Shown one piece after another: positions 41,342 through 51,142 of a stretch of 54,184 bases of DNA (position 1 is the stretch's first letter; each line of letters starts with the position of its first letter). The notes under the pieces are model-generated. The model saw nothing but the letters and a program-made list of their open reading frames with translations, made no database searches and had not been told where the DNA came from. Where the stretch lies: the NCBI GenBank assembly GCA_903903635.1, contig CAIUZK010000004.1, forward strand, positions 1-54,184, read 5' to 3'. The stretch is from an uncultured Bacteroidota bacterium (GTDB taxonomy: Bacteria > Bacteroidota > Bacteroidia > Chitinophagales > Chitinophagaceae). The position numbers were made by a program, and so were the translations under genes.

Positions 41342-44300
41342 TCAGTTAATGATCACCTTAGTCACATACCTGTTATTGGCTGTAGTGGCGCTCAGCAGAT
41401 AAATACCTGCTGCATTGCCCAACTGAATGTCGATTACCTTATTGGTAGTAGTGTTGAACTCCTTAACACGCTCACCAATCACATTCATGATCACCACATG
41501 AACTGCTTCCTCGTTATCAGAAATCAAACTCATTGTAAACACTCCCTGATTAGGATTAGGCGCAACTTTCAGACCTTCAACGTTACCGGCAACCGGCCCA
41601 TTTACTATAGTACCGCCGCACAATGATGGTGATAATACAGTCATAGAATGTATGGCGCTGGCATGGCCGCAGCTATTGGTTAGTGTATAGCTTATGGTTG
41701 CTACGCCTGAAGTAACGCCGGTAACTGTACCGGTAGTACTTATTGTAGCAACTGAAGTATTATTACTGCTCCACACACCACCAGATACCGTATGAGTAAG
41801 TGTAGCAGAAGCACCCGGACAAACACTTGATGCGCCGCCTACAGTACCTACATTAGGCAATGAATTAACTGCTATAGGCCTTGTTGCTACCGCACTGCCA
41901 CAAGAATTGGTAACTGTGTAACGAATAGTATCGAGGCCGGCAATAACTCCGTTAACAACACCTGAAACAGATACGATTGCACGGGCATTAGATGCACTCC
42001 AGACTCCGCCCGGAGCAGCATCAGCCAGGGTAATACTTGATCCGGCGCAAACACCTGTTGGTCCGGTAATTGTTCCTGCATTGGGTGCCAGACTGATTGT
42101 AATTGCTAAGGTAGCAGAGGCTGTACCACAAGCGCCCGTAACCGTATAAGAAATGGTAGCCAGACCTGCAGTAACACCAGTAACCACACCACCTGCAACA
42201 GTAGCGTTTGCATTACTGCTACTCCAGGCACCGCCTGGTGCAGCATCGGTCAATGTAATTGTGCTGCCGGTGCAAACAGCAGTTGGACCAGTGATGGTTC
42301 CGGTTACCAGTGCAGCGCCAACAGTTATTACAGCGCTGGCGGTTGCAGATCCGCAACTATTGGTAACAACATATGTAATAGTATCGGTACCGGGGGTAAC
42401 ACCAGTCACAACACCTCCGGAAACTGTTGCAGAAGCGTTACTGCGGTTCCACACACCACCGGGCGTAGCATCAGTCAATGTAATTGTTGAACCAGTACAA
42501 ACCGCAGATGGTCCGGTTATTGTACCAGCCGTAGGCATTCCTGTGCTCACTGCGATAACGGCTGTAGCTGCCGTAGATCCGCAGGAGTTGGTAACTGTAT
42601 AGCTTATGGTATCGGTACCCGGTATAATGGCTGTAACAACCCCTGCAATGCTAACGGTAGCAGTTGGGTTGCTTGCACTCCATGCGCCACCCGGAGCTGC
42701 ATCGGTCAATGTAATAGGCGAACCAAGACAAACTGCAGATGGGCCGGAAATAGTTCCTGCAAAAGGAATATTGTCGACAGCAACAATTTTTGTAGCAGTA
42801 ACTGATCCGCAACTGCTGGAAACCGTATAAGAAATGGTAACAGTACCAGAACTAACACCGGTTACCACACCCCCTACAACTGTTGCATTACTATTGCTGG
42901 CACTCCATGTACCACCTGGTGTCGCATCGCTTAATGTAATGGCAGATCCGATGCAGACTGCAGCCGGACCAGTGATGGTACCTGCCGTTAAAGTAGCTGG
43001 AATATTAACAACCTCTGTTGCAGTAGCAGTACCACAACTGTTGGTTACTGTATAGATAACTGTATCTGTGCCTGCTGAAACCGGAGTTGCAACACCACCA
43101 AGGGTAATTACAGCAGTACTATTCAAAACGCTCCAAACTCCACCCGGTGCAGCATCTGTATAAGTTGCAGGTACACCAAGGCATAAAGTAGCTGGGCCGG
43201 ATACAGCCCCGGCATCAGGTAATGGATTAACCACTATCGGGTAGATTGCAGTAACAGTACCGCAACCTGATGTAACTGTATAAATAATTGTATCAATTCC
43301 TGCAATAACACCGGTAACAATGCCTGCAATAACAGTTGCATGGCCATTGGCCGCGCTCCACGAGCCACCGGGTGAAGCATCAGTTAATGAAATGGAAGCC
43401 CCAACACATACGGAAGAAGGACCGGATATTGTGCCTGCTGAAATGGCTGCGCCTATGGATACAGCAAGTGAAGCAGTTGAACTACCACAAGAATTGGTGA
43501 TAGTATAAGTTACTGTATCAGTTCCGGTAGTAATTGCGGTAAGGACACCGCCTGCAGTAACAGAGGCAGTTGCATTTGTTGTTCCCCAAACACCACCTGG
43601 AGCAGCATCAGTATAGGTAGTTACAGATCCGGCACAAACAATGAATGGACCGGTAATTGTACCTGCTGCCGGAATAGGAACTACAGTAATCACTTTGCTT
43701 GCAATGGCTGAACCGCAACTGGCAGTAACTGTATAATTGATGGTATCAACACCACCGGCCGCACCGGTAACAACTCCTGTACCGGAAACGGTAGCTGAGG
43801 CATTTGAACTGCTCCATACCCCGCCCACAATAGGATCGGTTAATGTGATTGTTGAACCAACGCATACTGATGACAAACCAGAGATTGAACCTGAAGTAAG
43901 GAACGGCCCTATAGTTATGATCTTGGTTGCTGAAACTGTTCCGCAGGCATTGGTAATAGAATAACTTACTGTATCGGTACCGGGAGTGATACCTACCAGC
44001 AAACCTGTTCCGGTAATGCTTGCGTTACCATTGCTCACACTCCATGTACCACCTGTATTTGTATCAACCAGTGTGGTGAATGTACCTGCACAAATAACCG
44101 ATGCTCCGGTAATTACTCCTGCACTAGGTGCGAGGCCAACACTTACAGACTTTGTTGCTGAAGCAGAGCCGCAACTATTGGAAACTGTATAAGAAAGAGT
44201 AATAGTACCAACTGTAATGCCGGTCACTACCCCTGTTCCCGTTACAGATGCGATTGCAGGATTACTGCTACTCCAGATACCACCTGGGGCGGGATCGGTA

Positions 44301-47104
44301 TAAGTAATTGGCGTTCCGGTGCAAATACTCAACGGGCCGGTAATTATGCTGGCATTAGGCAGAGGGTTAACCGTAACAGGCGCAGTAACATAGCAGGTAC
44401 CAATTGAATAGCTTATGACACCGGTGCCAGATGAAAGCCCTGTAACTACCCCACCCACAACAGAAGCTATAGCAGGGTTATTAATGGACCAGGCACCACC
44501 GCCTACTGATTCGGTAAATGTTACTGTGCTGCCAACGCAAACAGTAGCGCTGGCAGGAGAAAGTGCCACAGGAGTAGGAAGAACTGTAACAGATTTCACT
44601 GCCGAACAGCCTGCTCCGTTGGTATAAGAGATATTAACTGTTCCTGCCGATACTCCTGTAACTAAACCAGCACTGCCTACAGTAGCAATTGCTGTGGATG
44701 CGCTGCTCCAGGTTCCTCCTGGTGTAGCATCGCCTAGTGAGGCAGTAGCGCCAATACAAATGGTTACTGCTGCCGGAGGTGTAATGGCTGCAGGTGCAGC
44801 ATTAACCGTAACCGGAGCGCCTACTGCGCATGTACCTATGGTATATGAAATAGAAGTAGTACCTGCTGCAACTCCGGTAACTATACCTGCAGCCATGGAT
44901 GCAATACCGGGAGCGGCACTGCTCCATACACCACCACCTGCACTTTCAGTAAAAGTTACAGTAGCCCCGGGGCATACCGTAGCGCCTGAAGGAGAAAGAG
45001 GAGCAGGTGCAGTTGTAACCGTTACGGTTTTAACTACTGAGCAACCTGATGTGCTGGTATAAGAAATATTGGAAGTACCTGCCAAAATACCCGTAACAAG
45101 CCCAACGCCGCTTACCGTAGCAACAGTTGGCGTTCCACTGGTCCATGTGCCTCCGGGCGTAGCATCGCCAAGGCTGGCTGTACTACCCACACAAATACTG
45201 ACTGGTGTGCCTGGTGTGATGGCAGCAGGAAGTGGATTTACTGTAAACGTAGCAATAATAAAACATGTGCCGCCTAAAGAATAAGTAATATCAGCCGTAC
45301 CCCCTGCAACACCTGTAACCAATCCGGTTGCAGGAACCACAGAAGCTGTGCCAGGCAGGCTACTGGACCATGTACCGCCACCACCGTCACTTAACAAGCT
45401 GGTTGCCCCTACACAAGCTAAAAGGGTGCCTGTTATTGGGGCCGGAGAAGTAATAACCGTAACCGCAACTGTAACAGTTGTTGTGCCGCATGCATTGGTA
45501 ACTGCATAGCTGATAGTATCAATGCCACCAACAATACCGGTAACAGTTCCGCCAACAACGCTGGCATTACCGTTGGTAGCAGCCCAGGTACCACCGGGAG
45601 TTACGTCTGCAAGATCGATAGTATTACCAATACAAACAGAGGTAGGTCCGGTAATTGGTAATACAACCGGCAATGGGTTAACAGTAACATTAATTGTATC
45701 GTAGGAAATATTGAATGCATCAGACACCTGAACGATAAACATATCAGGACCGCTATAGCCGGTAGTAGGAGTATAATACATACCCACAGGAGTTATTGAA
45801 CCACCTGTAGTAGCATGGGTGTAGGCTGCTGCTGCGACACCATGAGTTGGAGCAGTATTAATACTCCAGGTAAGCGTTTGCAACATGTCTGTATCATGAG
45901 CAGGGGTAAGCGTGTTGATACTGTCACCAACTGCATTCTCGCATACAACTAATGACATGTTAGTACCACCCGGGAAATACGGAATACTATTGGGCCTTAC
46001 CTGCCGGATTTTATTATTGTTACGGTCAGCAACATAATAATATCTGCCGGAAGCCTCAATAGCCAACCCTACAGGTGAACTTAACCTTGCCGCAGTAGCT
46101 GCACCACCGTCACCGGTATTGCCGGCAGTACCTGTTCCGGCAATAGTCGAAATGATGCCTGAAGTATTCACCATCCTTATCCTGTTATTGCTCACATCGG
46201 CTATATACATATTTCCGGCTGCATCAAACTTAACATCGGTGGGCAGATTAATGCGTGTAGAAGTTGCAGCAACACCATCGGCAAGGTATCCTGCAGTTCC
46301 GTTTCCGGCAACAGTTGTAATAATGTTGGTTCCGGCCGCAATCATCCTGATACGGTTATTGGTTTGGTCAGCTATATAAACATTGCCAGAGGCATCAACA
46401 GTCAGACCACGTACATTGTTGATAGTAGTAGAAGTAGCTGCAACACCATCAGAACCATATCCAGCAGTACCTGTGCCGGCAATAGTAGTAACAGTACCTG
46501 TTGAAGAAGAAATCATTCTTATCCTTTGGTTTCCGGCATCGGAATAATAAACATTTAAAGCAGCATCAACAGCCAAACCACGCGGAGCGCTTACCTGAGT
46601 ACTTGTAGCAGGAGAACCGTCGGCAGTAAACCCGGCAGTACCGGTACCGCAAATGGTGGTAATGATTCCTGTGGCCAGGCTTACTACACGTATTCTATTA
46701 TTGGTTCCATCAGCTATGTAAAGAAAATTAGCAGCAGGATCAAGAGCCACACCTACAACACCCGGATTAGGGCCGCCGGAGGCACCAATCTGTGCAGCAG
46801 TAGCCGGGCCACCATCACCCAATGTGGCTCCACCACCTGCAACTGTTGTTATGATACCCGTAACAGGATCAATTTTACGCACACGGGCATTACCGTTATC
46901 TGCAAAATAAAGATCACCGGAAGCATCCATTGCCATAAGATAATTGGCGCTCATTCTTGCTGCAGTAGCCTGACCATTATCGCCCAAAAATCCGGCAGTA
47001 CCTGTACCTCCCACTGTCTCAATTATCTTTGTCTGGCTTATTGCATCTGAAGAATTGCACAATACCAAGGACACACACAGAATGAGTAAACGACTTATTT
47101 TCAT
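41342..47104 (-). CDS. giant NHL/Ig-like repeat T9SS adhesin
   Basis: A 1920-residue secreted protein. A signal peptide (LLILCVSLVLCNSSDAISQ) is followed by about six NHL repeats to residue 370 (e.g. GTAGYGSDGVAATSTTINN, VDASGNVYIADQTNNRIRMI). Next comes a cadherin/Ig-like domain to about 480, then 18 tandem Ig-like units of roughly 75 residues with the core xVCxGxxxxL-xD-xxPGGxW and a closing Y-x-V-T-x-x-C-G. It ends in a type A T9SS sorting domain (VAPNPNQGVFTMSL to NNRYVTKVIIN). The repeat cysteines are probably structural. It is likely a surface adhesin or gliding adhesin. A shorter relative with NHL repeats but no Ig array is at 52095. Confidence 0.88.
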   Translation of the reverse strand: MKISRLLILCVSLVLCNSSDAISQTKIIETVGGTGTAGFLGDNGQATAARMSANYLMAMDASGDLYFADNGNARVRKIDPVTGIITTVAGGGATLGDGGPATAAQIGASGGPNPGVVGVALDPAANFLYIADGTNNRIRVVSLATGIITTICGTGTAGFTADGSPATSTQVSAPRGLAVDAALNVYYSDAGNQRIRMISSSTGTVTTIAGTGTAGYGSDGVAATSTTINNVRGLTVDASGNVYIADQTNNRIRMIAAGTNIITTVAGNGTAGYLADGVAATSTRINLPTDVKFDAAGNMYIADVSNNRIRMVNTSGIISTIAGTGTAGNTGDGGAATAARLSSPVGLAIEASGRYYYVADRNNNKIRQVRPNSIPYFPGGTNMSLVVCENAVGDSINTLTPAHDTDMLQTLTWSINTAPTHGVAAAAYTHATTGGSITPVGMYYTPTTGYSGPDMFIVQVSDAFNISYDTINVTVNPLPVVLPITGPTSVCIGNTIDLADVTPGGTWAATNGNASVVGGTVTGIVGGIDTISYAVTNACGTTTVTVAVTVITSPAPITGTLLACVGATSLLSDGGGGTWSSSLPGTASVVPATGLVTGVAGGTADITYSLGGTCFIIATFTVNPLPAAITPGTPVSICVGSTASLGDATPGGTWTSGTPTVATVSGVGLVTGILAGTSNISYTSTSGCSVVKTVTVTTAPAPLSPSGATVCPGATVTFTESAGGGVWSSAAPGIASMAAGIVTGVAAGTTSISYTIGTCAVGAPVTVNAAPAAITPPAAVTICIGATASLGDATPGGTWSSASTAIATVGSAGLVTGVSAGTVNISYTNGAGCSAVKSVTVLPTPVALSPASATVCVGSTVTFTESVGGGAWSINNPAIASVVGGVVTGLSSGTGVISYSIGTCYVTAPVTVNPLPNASIITGPLSICTGTPITYTDPAPGGIWSSSNPAIASVTGTGVVTGITVGTITLSYTVSNSCGSASATKSVSVGLAPSAGVITGASVICAGTFTTLVDTNTGGTWSVSNGNASITGTGLLVGITPGTDTVSYSITNACGTVSATKIITIGPFLTSGSISGLSSVCVGSTITLTDPIVGGVWSSSNASATVSGTGVVTGAAGGVDTINYTVTASCGSAIASKVITVVPIPAAGTITGPFIVCAGSVTTYTDAAPGGVWGTTNATASVTAGGVLTAITTGTDTVTYTITNSCGSSTASLAVSIGAAISAGTISGPSSVCVGASISLTDASPGGSWSAANGHATVIAGIVTGVIAGIDTIIYTVTSGCGTVTAIYPIVVNPLPDAGAVSGPATLCLGVPATYTDAAPGGVWSVLNSTAVITLGGVATPVSAGTDTVIYTVTNSCGTATATEVVNIPATLTAGTITGPAAVCIGSAITLSDATPGGTWSASNSNATVVGGVVTGVSSGTVTISYTVSSSCGSVTATKIVAVDNIPFAGTISGPSAVCLGSPITLTDAAPGGAWSASNPTATVSIAGVVTAIIPGTDTISYTVTNSCGSTAATAVIAVSTGMPTAGTITGPSAVCTGSTITLTDATPGGVWNRSNASATVSGGVVTGVTPGTDTITYVVTNSCGSATASAVITVGAALVTGTITGPTAVCTGSTITLTDAAPGGAWSSSNANATVAGGVVTGVTAGLATISYTVTGACGTASATLAITISLAPNAGTITGPTGVCAGSSITLADAAPGGVWSASNARAIVSVSGVVNGVIAGLDTIRYTVTNSCGSAVATRPIAVNSLPNVGTVGGASSVCPGASATLTHTVSGGVWSSNNTSVATISTTGTVTGVTSGVATISYTLTNSCGHASAIHSMTVLSPSLCGGTIVNGPVAGNVEGLKVAPNPNQGVFTMSLISDNEEAVHVVIMNVIGERVKEFNTTTNKVIDIQLGNAAGIYLLSATTANNRYVTKVIIN
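41640..45670 (-). repeat. 18-unit tandem Ig-like array inside the adhesin gene
   Basis: About 225-bp units are visible in the DNA, each marked on the + strand by the reverse complement of the VC-x-G core and by CCxCCxGG-type PGGxW codons. Neighbouring units in the 3' half are the most alike (GPSAVCTGSTITL, GPTAVCTGSTITL, GPAAVCIGSAITL), which suggests recent duplication there. Confidence 0.8.
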
Positions 47105-47200
47105 ACTATTTATTTTAACTGGAGAATAAAAATATAAAACAAATTACTCTTATCCAAACATCCGGCCACACATTAAAGACTATATTATTGGTAGGACTAA

Positions 47201-48031
47201 TCAGTGCTGCAACTGAACATATTCTGAGATCAACTCTTCACCGAAAAAGGAAGCTCCGTGGCGGTCAAAATCCACGGTATCATCGGTGGTAAAGAACTTT
47301 TTTACACCGTTTTTCTGCAACCTGCACGCCATTTCCGGATGCCTGTTCAGATAACCGGCAAGGCTATCCGCAACTATTGGGCCCTGAGAAACAACCTTAA
47401 TGTGCGACGGAAGGTAATTTCTGATCTTATCGAGCAATAGCGGGTAGTGGGTACAGGCAAGTAAAATTGTGTCAATTTCAGGAGCGGAGGAAATCAACTC
47501 ATCGAGGTATTTTTTTACGTAATAATCAGCCCCGGCAGAATTATATTCGCCATTCTCAATCAATGGCACCCACATGGGGCAGGCCAACTGGTGAACCTTT
47601 ATTTCGGGGAAAAAATGATGAATTTCAAGCTCATAGGAGCGTGAATTAACTGTGCCCCTGGTACCTAATACCCCAACAACCTTAGAGTGGGTAAATGTAC
47701 CTATGATCTCGGCTGTAGGCCTGATTACACCTAATACCCGGTTTTCTGGAGCCAGTTTGGGCAGATCAAGTTGCTGAATAGTTCTCAGCGCCTTGGCTGA
47801 AGCGGTATTACAGGCAAGAATAACCAGCGGACAACCCATTTTAAAGAACCACTCCACACACTCCAGCGTATAATGATGCACTGTATCGTAAGACCGGTTG
47901 CCGTATGGCGCCCGGGCATTATCTCCCAGATAGATATAATCGTATTGCGGCAGCAGGCCGGCAATAGACCTGAATACCGTTAGCCCGCCGTAACCTGAAT
48001 CAAAAATCCCTATTGATCCCGCTTGATCCAT
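47201..48031 (-). CDS. murI: glutamate racemase MurI
   Basis: Makes D-glutamate from L-glutamate for peptidoglycan. The 276-residue protein shows IGIFDSGYGGLTV at the N-terminus with the catalytic aspartate, LGDNARAPYGNRS, the first catalytic cysteine C74 in ILACNTASAKAL, and the second, C193, in LLACTHYPLLL. Full length; the first codons MDQAGS are plausible. It stands between two T9SS cargo genes on the same strand. The convergence with murF elsewhere in the window is the usual scattering of Mur genes in this phylum. Confidence 0.95.
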   Translation of the reverse strand: MDQAGSIGIFDSGYGGLTVFRSIAGLLPQYDYIYLGDNARAPYGNRSYDTVHHYTLECVEWFFKMGCPLVILACNTASAKALRTIQQLDLPKLAPENRVLGVIRPTAEIIGTFTHSKVVGVLGTRGTVNSRSYELEIHHFFPEIKVHQLACPMWVPLIENGEYNSAGADYYVKKYLDELISSAPEIDTILLACTHYPLLLDKIRNYLPSHIKVVSQGPIVADSLAGYLNRHPEMACRLQKNGVKKFFTTDDTVDFDRHGASFFGEELISEYVQLQH

Positions 48032-48054
48032 GGCATGAAGGTAGTATTAATTAC

Positions 48055-48088
48055 AAAAAAAAGAGCGCCCGGCAGGACACTCTTTTTA
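48055..48088 (-). terminator. terminator after the T9SS cargo gene at 48109
   Basis: On the minus strand AAAAAGAG and CTCTTTTT close an imperfect stem around GTCC-TGCC-GGGC and are followed by a run of T, about 20 nt past the stop and before murI. Confidence 0.7.
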
Positions 48089-48108
48089 TATAAAGATATT
48101 TTAAAATA

Positions 48109-49401
48109 TTAATGAGCTATCACGATCTGTTTTACAACCTGACCCTGTGCGCCAGTAACCTTTACGAGGTAGTTACCTGCAGTCAATGTTCCTACAGGAA
48201 TTGTGCTGTGGTACTGATTACCCATTGGCGCTTCCCACTGGCTCACAACACGACCGGTCATATCGTAAATTGCAATAGTAGCAGTTTGTGCTTCATTCCA
48301 ATTCAGGTCGATGAACAACATATTCTGAGCAGGAACAGGATAAACATTCACTTCATTTGATGCATTACCAATGTTCTTTACAGCTACGTTTGTGCTGTAA
48401 GTTTCATAGTAATAATTTGCTTTAGGATCATTCAGCGCAGATTCAAATATATGAATAGTGTTCCAAGACATACCTTCAGAATGAATGATCTGACCATATG
48501 CATTATAACTATAAGTATACTGCATAACATTATTCCAAACAGCGGCAGTAGTATCATAAGTCTGCACAATATCGTTCATTGGATTATGAGCAGATGTAAA
48601 ACTGCTGTATAAATGCATATTCTGGTTAACCCATGAAGTAGTAGATGGATTATAATATTGAGCAAGCACATTAGTCATGTTGCCGGTAGTATCATACGTA
48701 TTGGTAACCAGATTTTGGTTATCCCAGCTAGCTCCATTCCATGTGCTGTAAGTTTTGGTTGCTAACTGACCGGAACCAGTGTATGTATAAATATATTCAG
48801 CCTGATTAACCGGAACACCCGAAACCCATGCAATATCAGTTTCATTGATCTTATTACCGGAAACCATATCATAATAATAATTTTTCTGGCTGTTGTTTTC
48901 AAAGGAAGTAGTCAGGCCATTCCAAACCTGAAACCGATCTTCAACAAGTTTGCTGCCGAGGTAAGTATACACATTCTGAGAAACAGGAGTCCATGAAGTA
49001 CCACTCCAGTTCTGCTGAATCACAGCGCTCAATTTCATTGTTGTGTCGTAGTAGTAAAGGTTTTTTGTAGATAGAACCCATCCTGTACCACTCCAATACT
49101 GAGCAATATAACTGGTTACATGATTATTGGCATCAAAAGTCTGGGAATAGGCCCAGGCATTGCTATAAGCGGTATCGCCGAGATAATTCCAGGTATTGGA
49201 ATTATCATACATCAAAGTATGCTTAAGGTCTCCACCCCTGTTACCGGAATATGTATAGTTAGTTGAATCAACCGGTGTGAATGAAGCGCCATTATTAACC
49301 AGATTGGCTTTGCCAATAAGTCTTGAGGCTGTTTGGGCCTGTACATTCTGGCACAAAAAAACAGGTAAAGCAAGTGTAAAGAGTAGCATCTTTCTTTTCA
49401 T
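48109..49401 (-). CDS. secreted T9SS cargo with Y-rich repeats
   Basis: A 430-residue protein. Signal peptide KRKMLLFTLALPVFLCQNVQAQ, then imperfect repeats of about 35-40 residues with the pattern SGTGWVLSTKNLYYYDTT, SGTSWTPVSQNVYTYLGS and NGASWDNQNLVTNTYDTT. These are reminiscent of YD/RHS-type beta strands or DUF3836-like repeats. The C-terminus is a T9SS type A sorting domain (NVYPVPAQNMLFIDL, then IYDMTGRVVSQWEAP and AGNYLVKVTGA). The ATG at 49410 is three codons upstream; 49401 puts the signal at the front. Function unknown. Confidence 0.82.
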   Translation of the reverse strand: MKRKMLLFTLALPVFLCQNVQAQTASRLIGKANLVNNGASFTPVDSTNYTYSGNRGGDLKHTLMYDNSNTWNYLGDTAYSNAWAYSQTFDANNHVTSYIAQYWSGTGWVLSTKNLYYYDTTMKLSAVIQQNWSGTSWTPVSQNVYTYLGSKLVEDRFQVWNGLTTSFENNSQKNYYYDMVSGNKINETDIAWVSGVPVNQAEYIYTYTGSGQLATKTYSTWNGASWDNQNLVTNTYDTTGNMTNVLAQYYNPSTTSWVNQNMHLYSSFTSAHNPMNDIVQTYDTTAAVWNNVMQYTYSYNAYGQIIHSEGMSWNTIHIFESALNDPKANYYYETYSTNVAVKNIGNASNEVNVYPVPAQNMLFIDLNWNEAQTATIAIYDMTGRVVSQWEAPMGNQYHSTIPVGTLTAGNYLVKVTGAQGQVVKQIVIAH

Positions 49402-49479
49402 AAAAGGCAATTTATTTTAAAATATTTAAGGTTCAAACCGAAAAACCATACAATGATAGCAATAATTTTCTGGAAAATG

Positions 49480-49487
49480 CAAATTTA
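49480..49487 (-). promoter_or_regulatory. -7 promoter element of the T9SS cargo gene at 48109
   Basis: The minus strand reads TAAATTTG, exact TAnnTTTG, giving a leader of about 70 nt. Confidence 0.5.
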
Positions 49488-49499
49488 ATGCAAAAAATA

Positions 49500-49960
49500 G
49501 TTGGTTCTAAATATTTATCCTATCATCGTAATAATAATATCTTTAATGCTGTGTGCCTGCTTTAAAGCCGGAATAAAACGGGAGATGCAAAAACCAGAGA
49601 AGCCTTGTTAAAAAGGGATAAAAACAACCTTATCCATATTGGTCATTCTGGCAATATCTATTTTGCCCCGTGCCATTATTTTTTAATAACCTGTGGCAAA
49701 ACCTTTTGTTTTTATAACATTAGTAATTATCTTGTGCTCCCTATAATAACCAACAGGATTGAAATTAATATTATTTGCAGTACGTATGGTTTGAAATAAC
49801 CTGCTTTGTTACGATGTCATTAATGGCAACCTGTTTTATTGAATGAGCCTGATAAGTTTAAAAATACAGCCAAACCCTTTGTTTTTAAACTTAAAGATTT
49901 ATCTTGCATTCAATTAATCCGGTTTTTTCATCAATTGGATTAAGGCTTTCAGGTTGCCGG
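49500..49960. other. AT-rich gene-free stretch
   Basis: Between the two divergent promoters at 49480 and 49967 there is no convincing gene. The 64-codon plus-strand frame at 49605-49799 has no signal, domain or promoter. No strong hairpins or repeats were noticed. Confidence 0.5.
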
Positions 49961-49966
49961 AGGTAA

Positions 49967-49999
49967 TTTGCACAACTGGTATTGCAGATTTTATCTTTG
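49967..49999 (+). promoter_or_regulatory. complete Bacteroidota promoter (-33 and -7)
   Basis: TTTG at 49967-49970 and TATCTTTG at 49992-49999 are 21 bp apart, close to the ideal -33/-7 spacing. The -7 element excludes the upstream open-frame start at 49982 and points to the ATG at 50060. Confidence 0.65.
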
Positions 50000-50059
50000 A
50001 AAAAAGGGAACCAGGAAAAAGGAAAATTATTTTTTAAAACAAACATTAAATTGCCTTTT

Positions 50060-50659
50060 ATGAAAAAAACGATACTCGTTCTGATGTCATCAATGAGTTT
50101 GATCATTTGCCTTTTTTGCAGCACCAGTTGCAACAGGAAGGCCTTTGCTACCAAACCAGATGGTCATGTATATGATACCACTTACATTACCTTCTCAAAA
50201 TTGCTGAAAGAACGTCTGGAGCACGACAATATTGATATCAAGAAGATTCAATTCTATGTTGACCAGAAATTGGTTTTAAGGCGCCTTATGGGTTCTGAAA
50301 AGGGCACTGTAAAATCAGGTATCATCCTGTTTGATAACGGACAGTATGTAAACGAACTGGTTATTCCTGCTTATACACCAGGTGTATGCGAAAAAGTTGA
50401 TGGCGACAATCTGAAGGTTAGCTTCGATGTTGCCGGTAAAACTATTGAGTTTGGTGCGCTTTATGGCAACAACAACTTTATCCTTGTAGGTACCAACTGG
50501 CACCTGGGTATGGTTGATGTGCTTTATGACAACTCTACTTATCAGGTTCAGTGCGGAAGCTGCAACAGCGCTGCTGAAGCTAAACTGGTAGTAAGGAAGA
50601 ACCAGACTTACAAGAAAGAAAATGCTGCTAAAGTAGTAGCAGGAAGAAAAGTAAACTAA
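50060..50659 (+). CDS. hypothetical lipoprotein
   Basis: A 199-residue protein beginning MKKTILVLMSSMSLIICLFC, with a lipoprotein signal and likely lipidated cysteine in STSCNRKA. The mature part has an alpha/beta pattern: ITFSKLLKERLEHDNIDIKK, IQFYVDQKLVLRRLMGS, GIILFDNGQYVNELVIPAYT and TIEFGALYGNNNFILV. It reads as a small envelope-stress-type lipoprotein but matches no family I can name. It has the best-formed promoter in the window and a strong terminator, so it is probably well expressed. Confidence 0.75.
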   Translation: MKKTILVLMSSMSLIICLFCSTSCNRKAFATKPDGHVYDTTYITFSKLLKERLEHDNIDIKKIQFYVDQKLVLRRLMGSEKGTVKSGIILFDNGQYVNELVIPAYTPGVCEKVDGDNLKVSFDVAGKTIEFGALYGNNNFILVGTNWHLGMVDVLYDNSTYQVQCGSCNSAAEAKLVVRKNQTYKKENAAKVVAGRKVN

Positions 50660-50681
50660 CATTGAGTGATATTTATTAGTG

Positions 50682-50711
50682 AAGCCCTGCATATTGTGCG
50701 GGGCTTTTTAT
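50682..50711 (+). terminator. intrinsic terminator after the lipoprotein gene
   Basis: AAGCCCTGC and GCGGGGCTT form a 9-bp stem with one wobble around ATATTGT, followed by TTTTATTT. Confidence 0.85.
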
Positions 50712-50755
50712 TTACTGATTTAAGAGACAAATATTTTTGCTGGCAAGGAAGGTGA

Positions 50756-51142
50756 TCAAAGCACCAACTGAGCAAATAACTGCGCGAGCTTTTCATCGGC
50801 ATTGCTGCAGAAGCCCGGATGTACTTTAGATGTTTGTACCACAGTGCTGCGTGTGGCCGTAAGCCACCTGAAGCGCTCTGCAACAGGAAGCTGTGCTAAT
50901 GCCCCCCCGGTTTCTTTATTGCCCTGGCATATAGCAATAAACGATGCCAGGTAAGCATTAAGTTCATGAATATCGGCATCGCAACCAAAAGAAAGCAGCC
51001 GCGACTCATCAAGCCTGCATAAAGCATTCAGGTATCTTGTTTTGGCGCAATACAGCACCACGCCAACATTCAGGAACTCTTCGCGTTCCACCCTGGGAAC
51101 AATGCGGATTACGGCATACTCAAATAATTGCTGATCTTGCAT
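50756..51142 (-). CDS. DUF3037 protein
   Basis: A 128-residue protein with the DUF3037 signature FEYAVIRIVPRVEREEFLNV then GVVLYCAKTRYL near the N-terminus and FRWLTATRSTVVQTSKVHPG in the C-terminal half. It overlaps the end of the HipA-like kinase gene by 23 bases, a gene order often seen for this family, so the two products probably act together. The role is unknown; the pairing looks like a toxin-antitoxin or regulatory kinase module. Confidence 0.85.
   Translation of the reverse strand: MQDQQLFEYAVIRIVPRVEREEFLNVGVVLYCAKTRYLNALCRLDESRLLSFGCDADIHELNAYLASFIAICQGNKETGGALAQLPVAERFRWLTATRSTVVQTSKVHPGFCSNADEKLAQLFAQLVL

Noticed and set aside
41640-45670. Regular repeats suggesting a CRISPR array
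   Set aside because: The period is about 225 bp, the units are coding and similar along their whole length, and there are no unique spacers of 30-40 bp.
42153-46379. Row of plus-strand open frames of 60-149 codons
   Set aside because: They are antisense shadows of the Ig-like and NHL repeats of the adhesin gene; their valine-, proline- and threonine-rich products come from the repeat composition.
49605-49799. 64-codon plus-strand frame
   Set aside because: AT-rich, no promoter, no signal peptide and no recognisable pattern.
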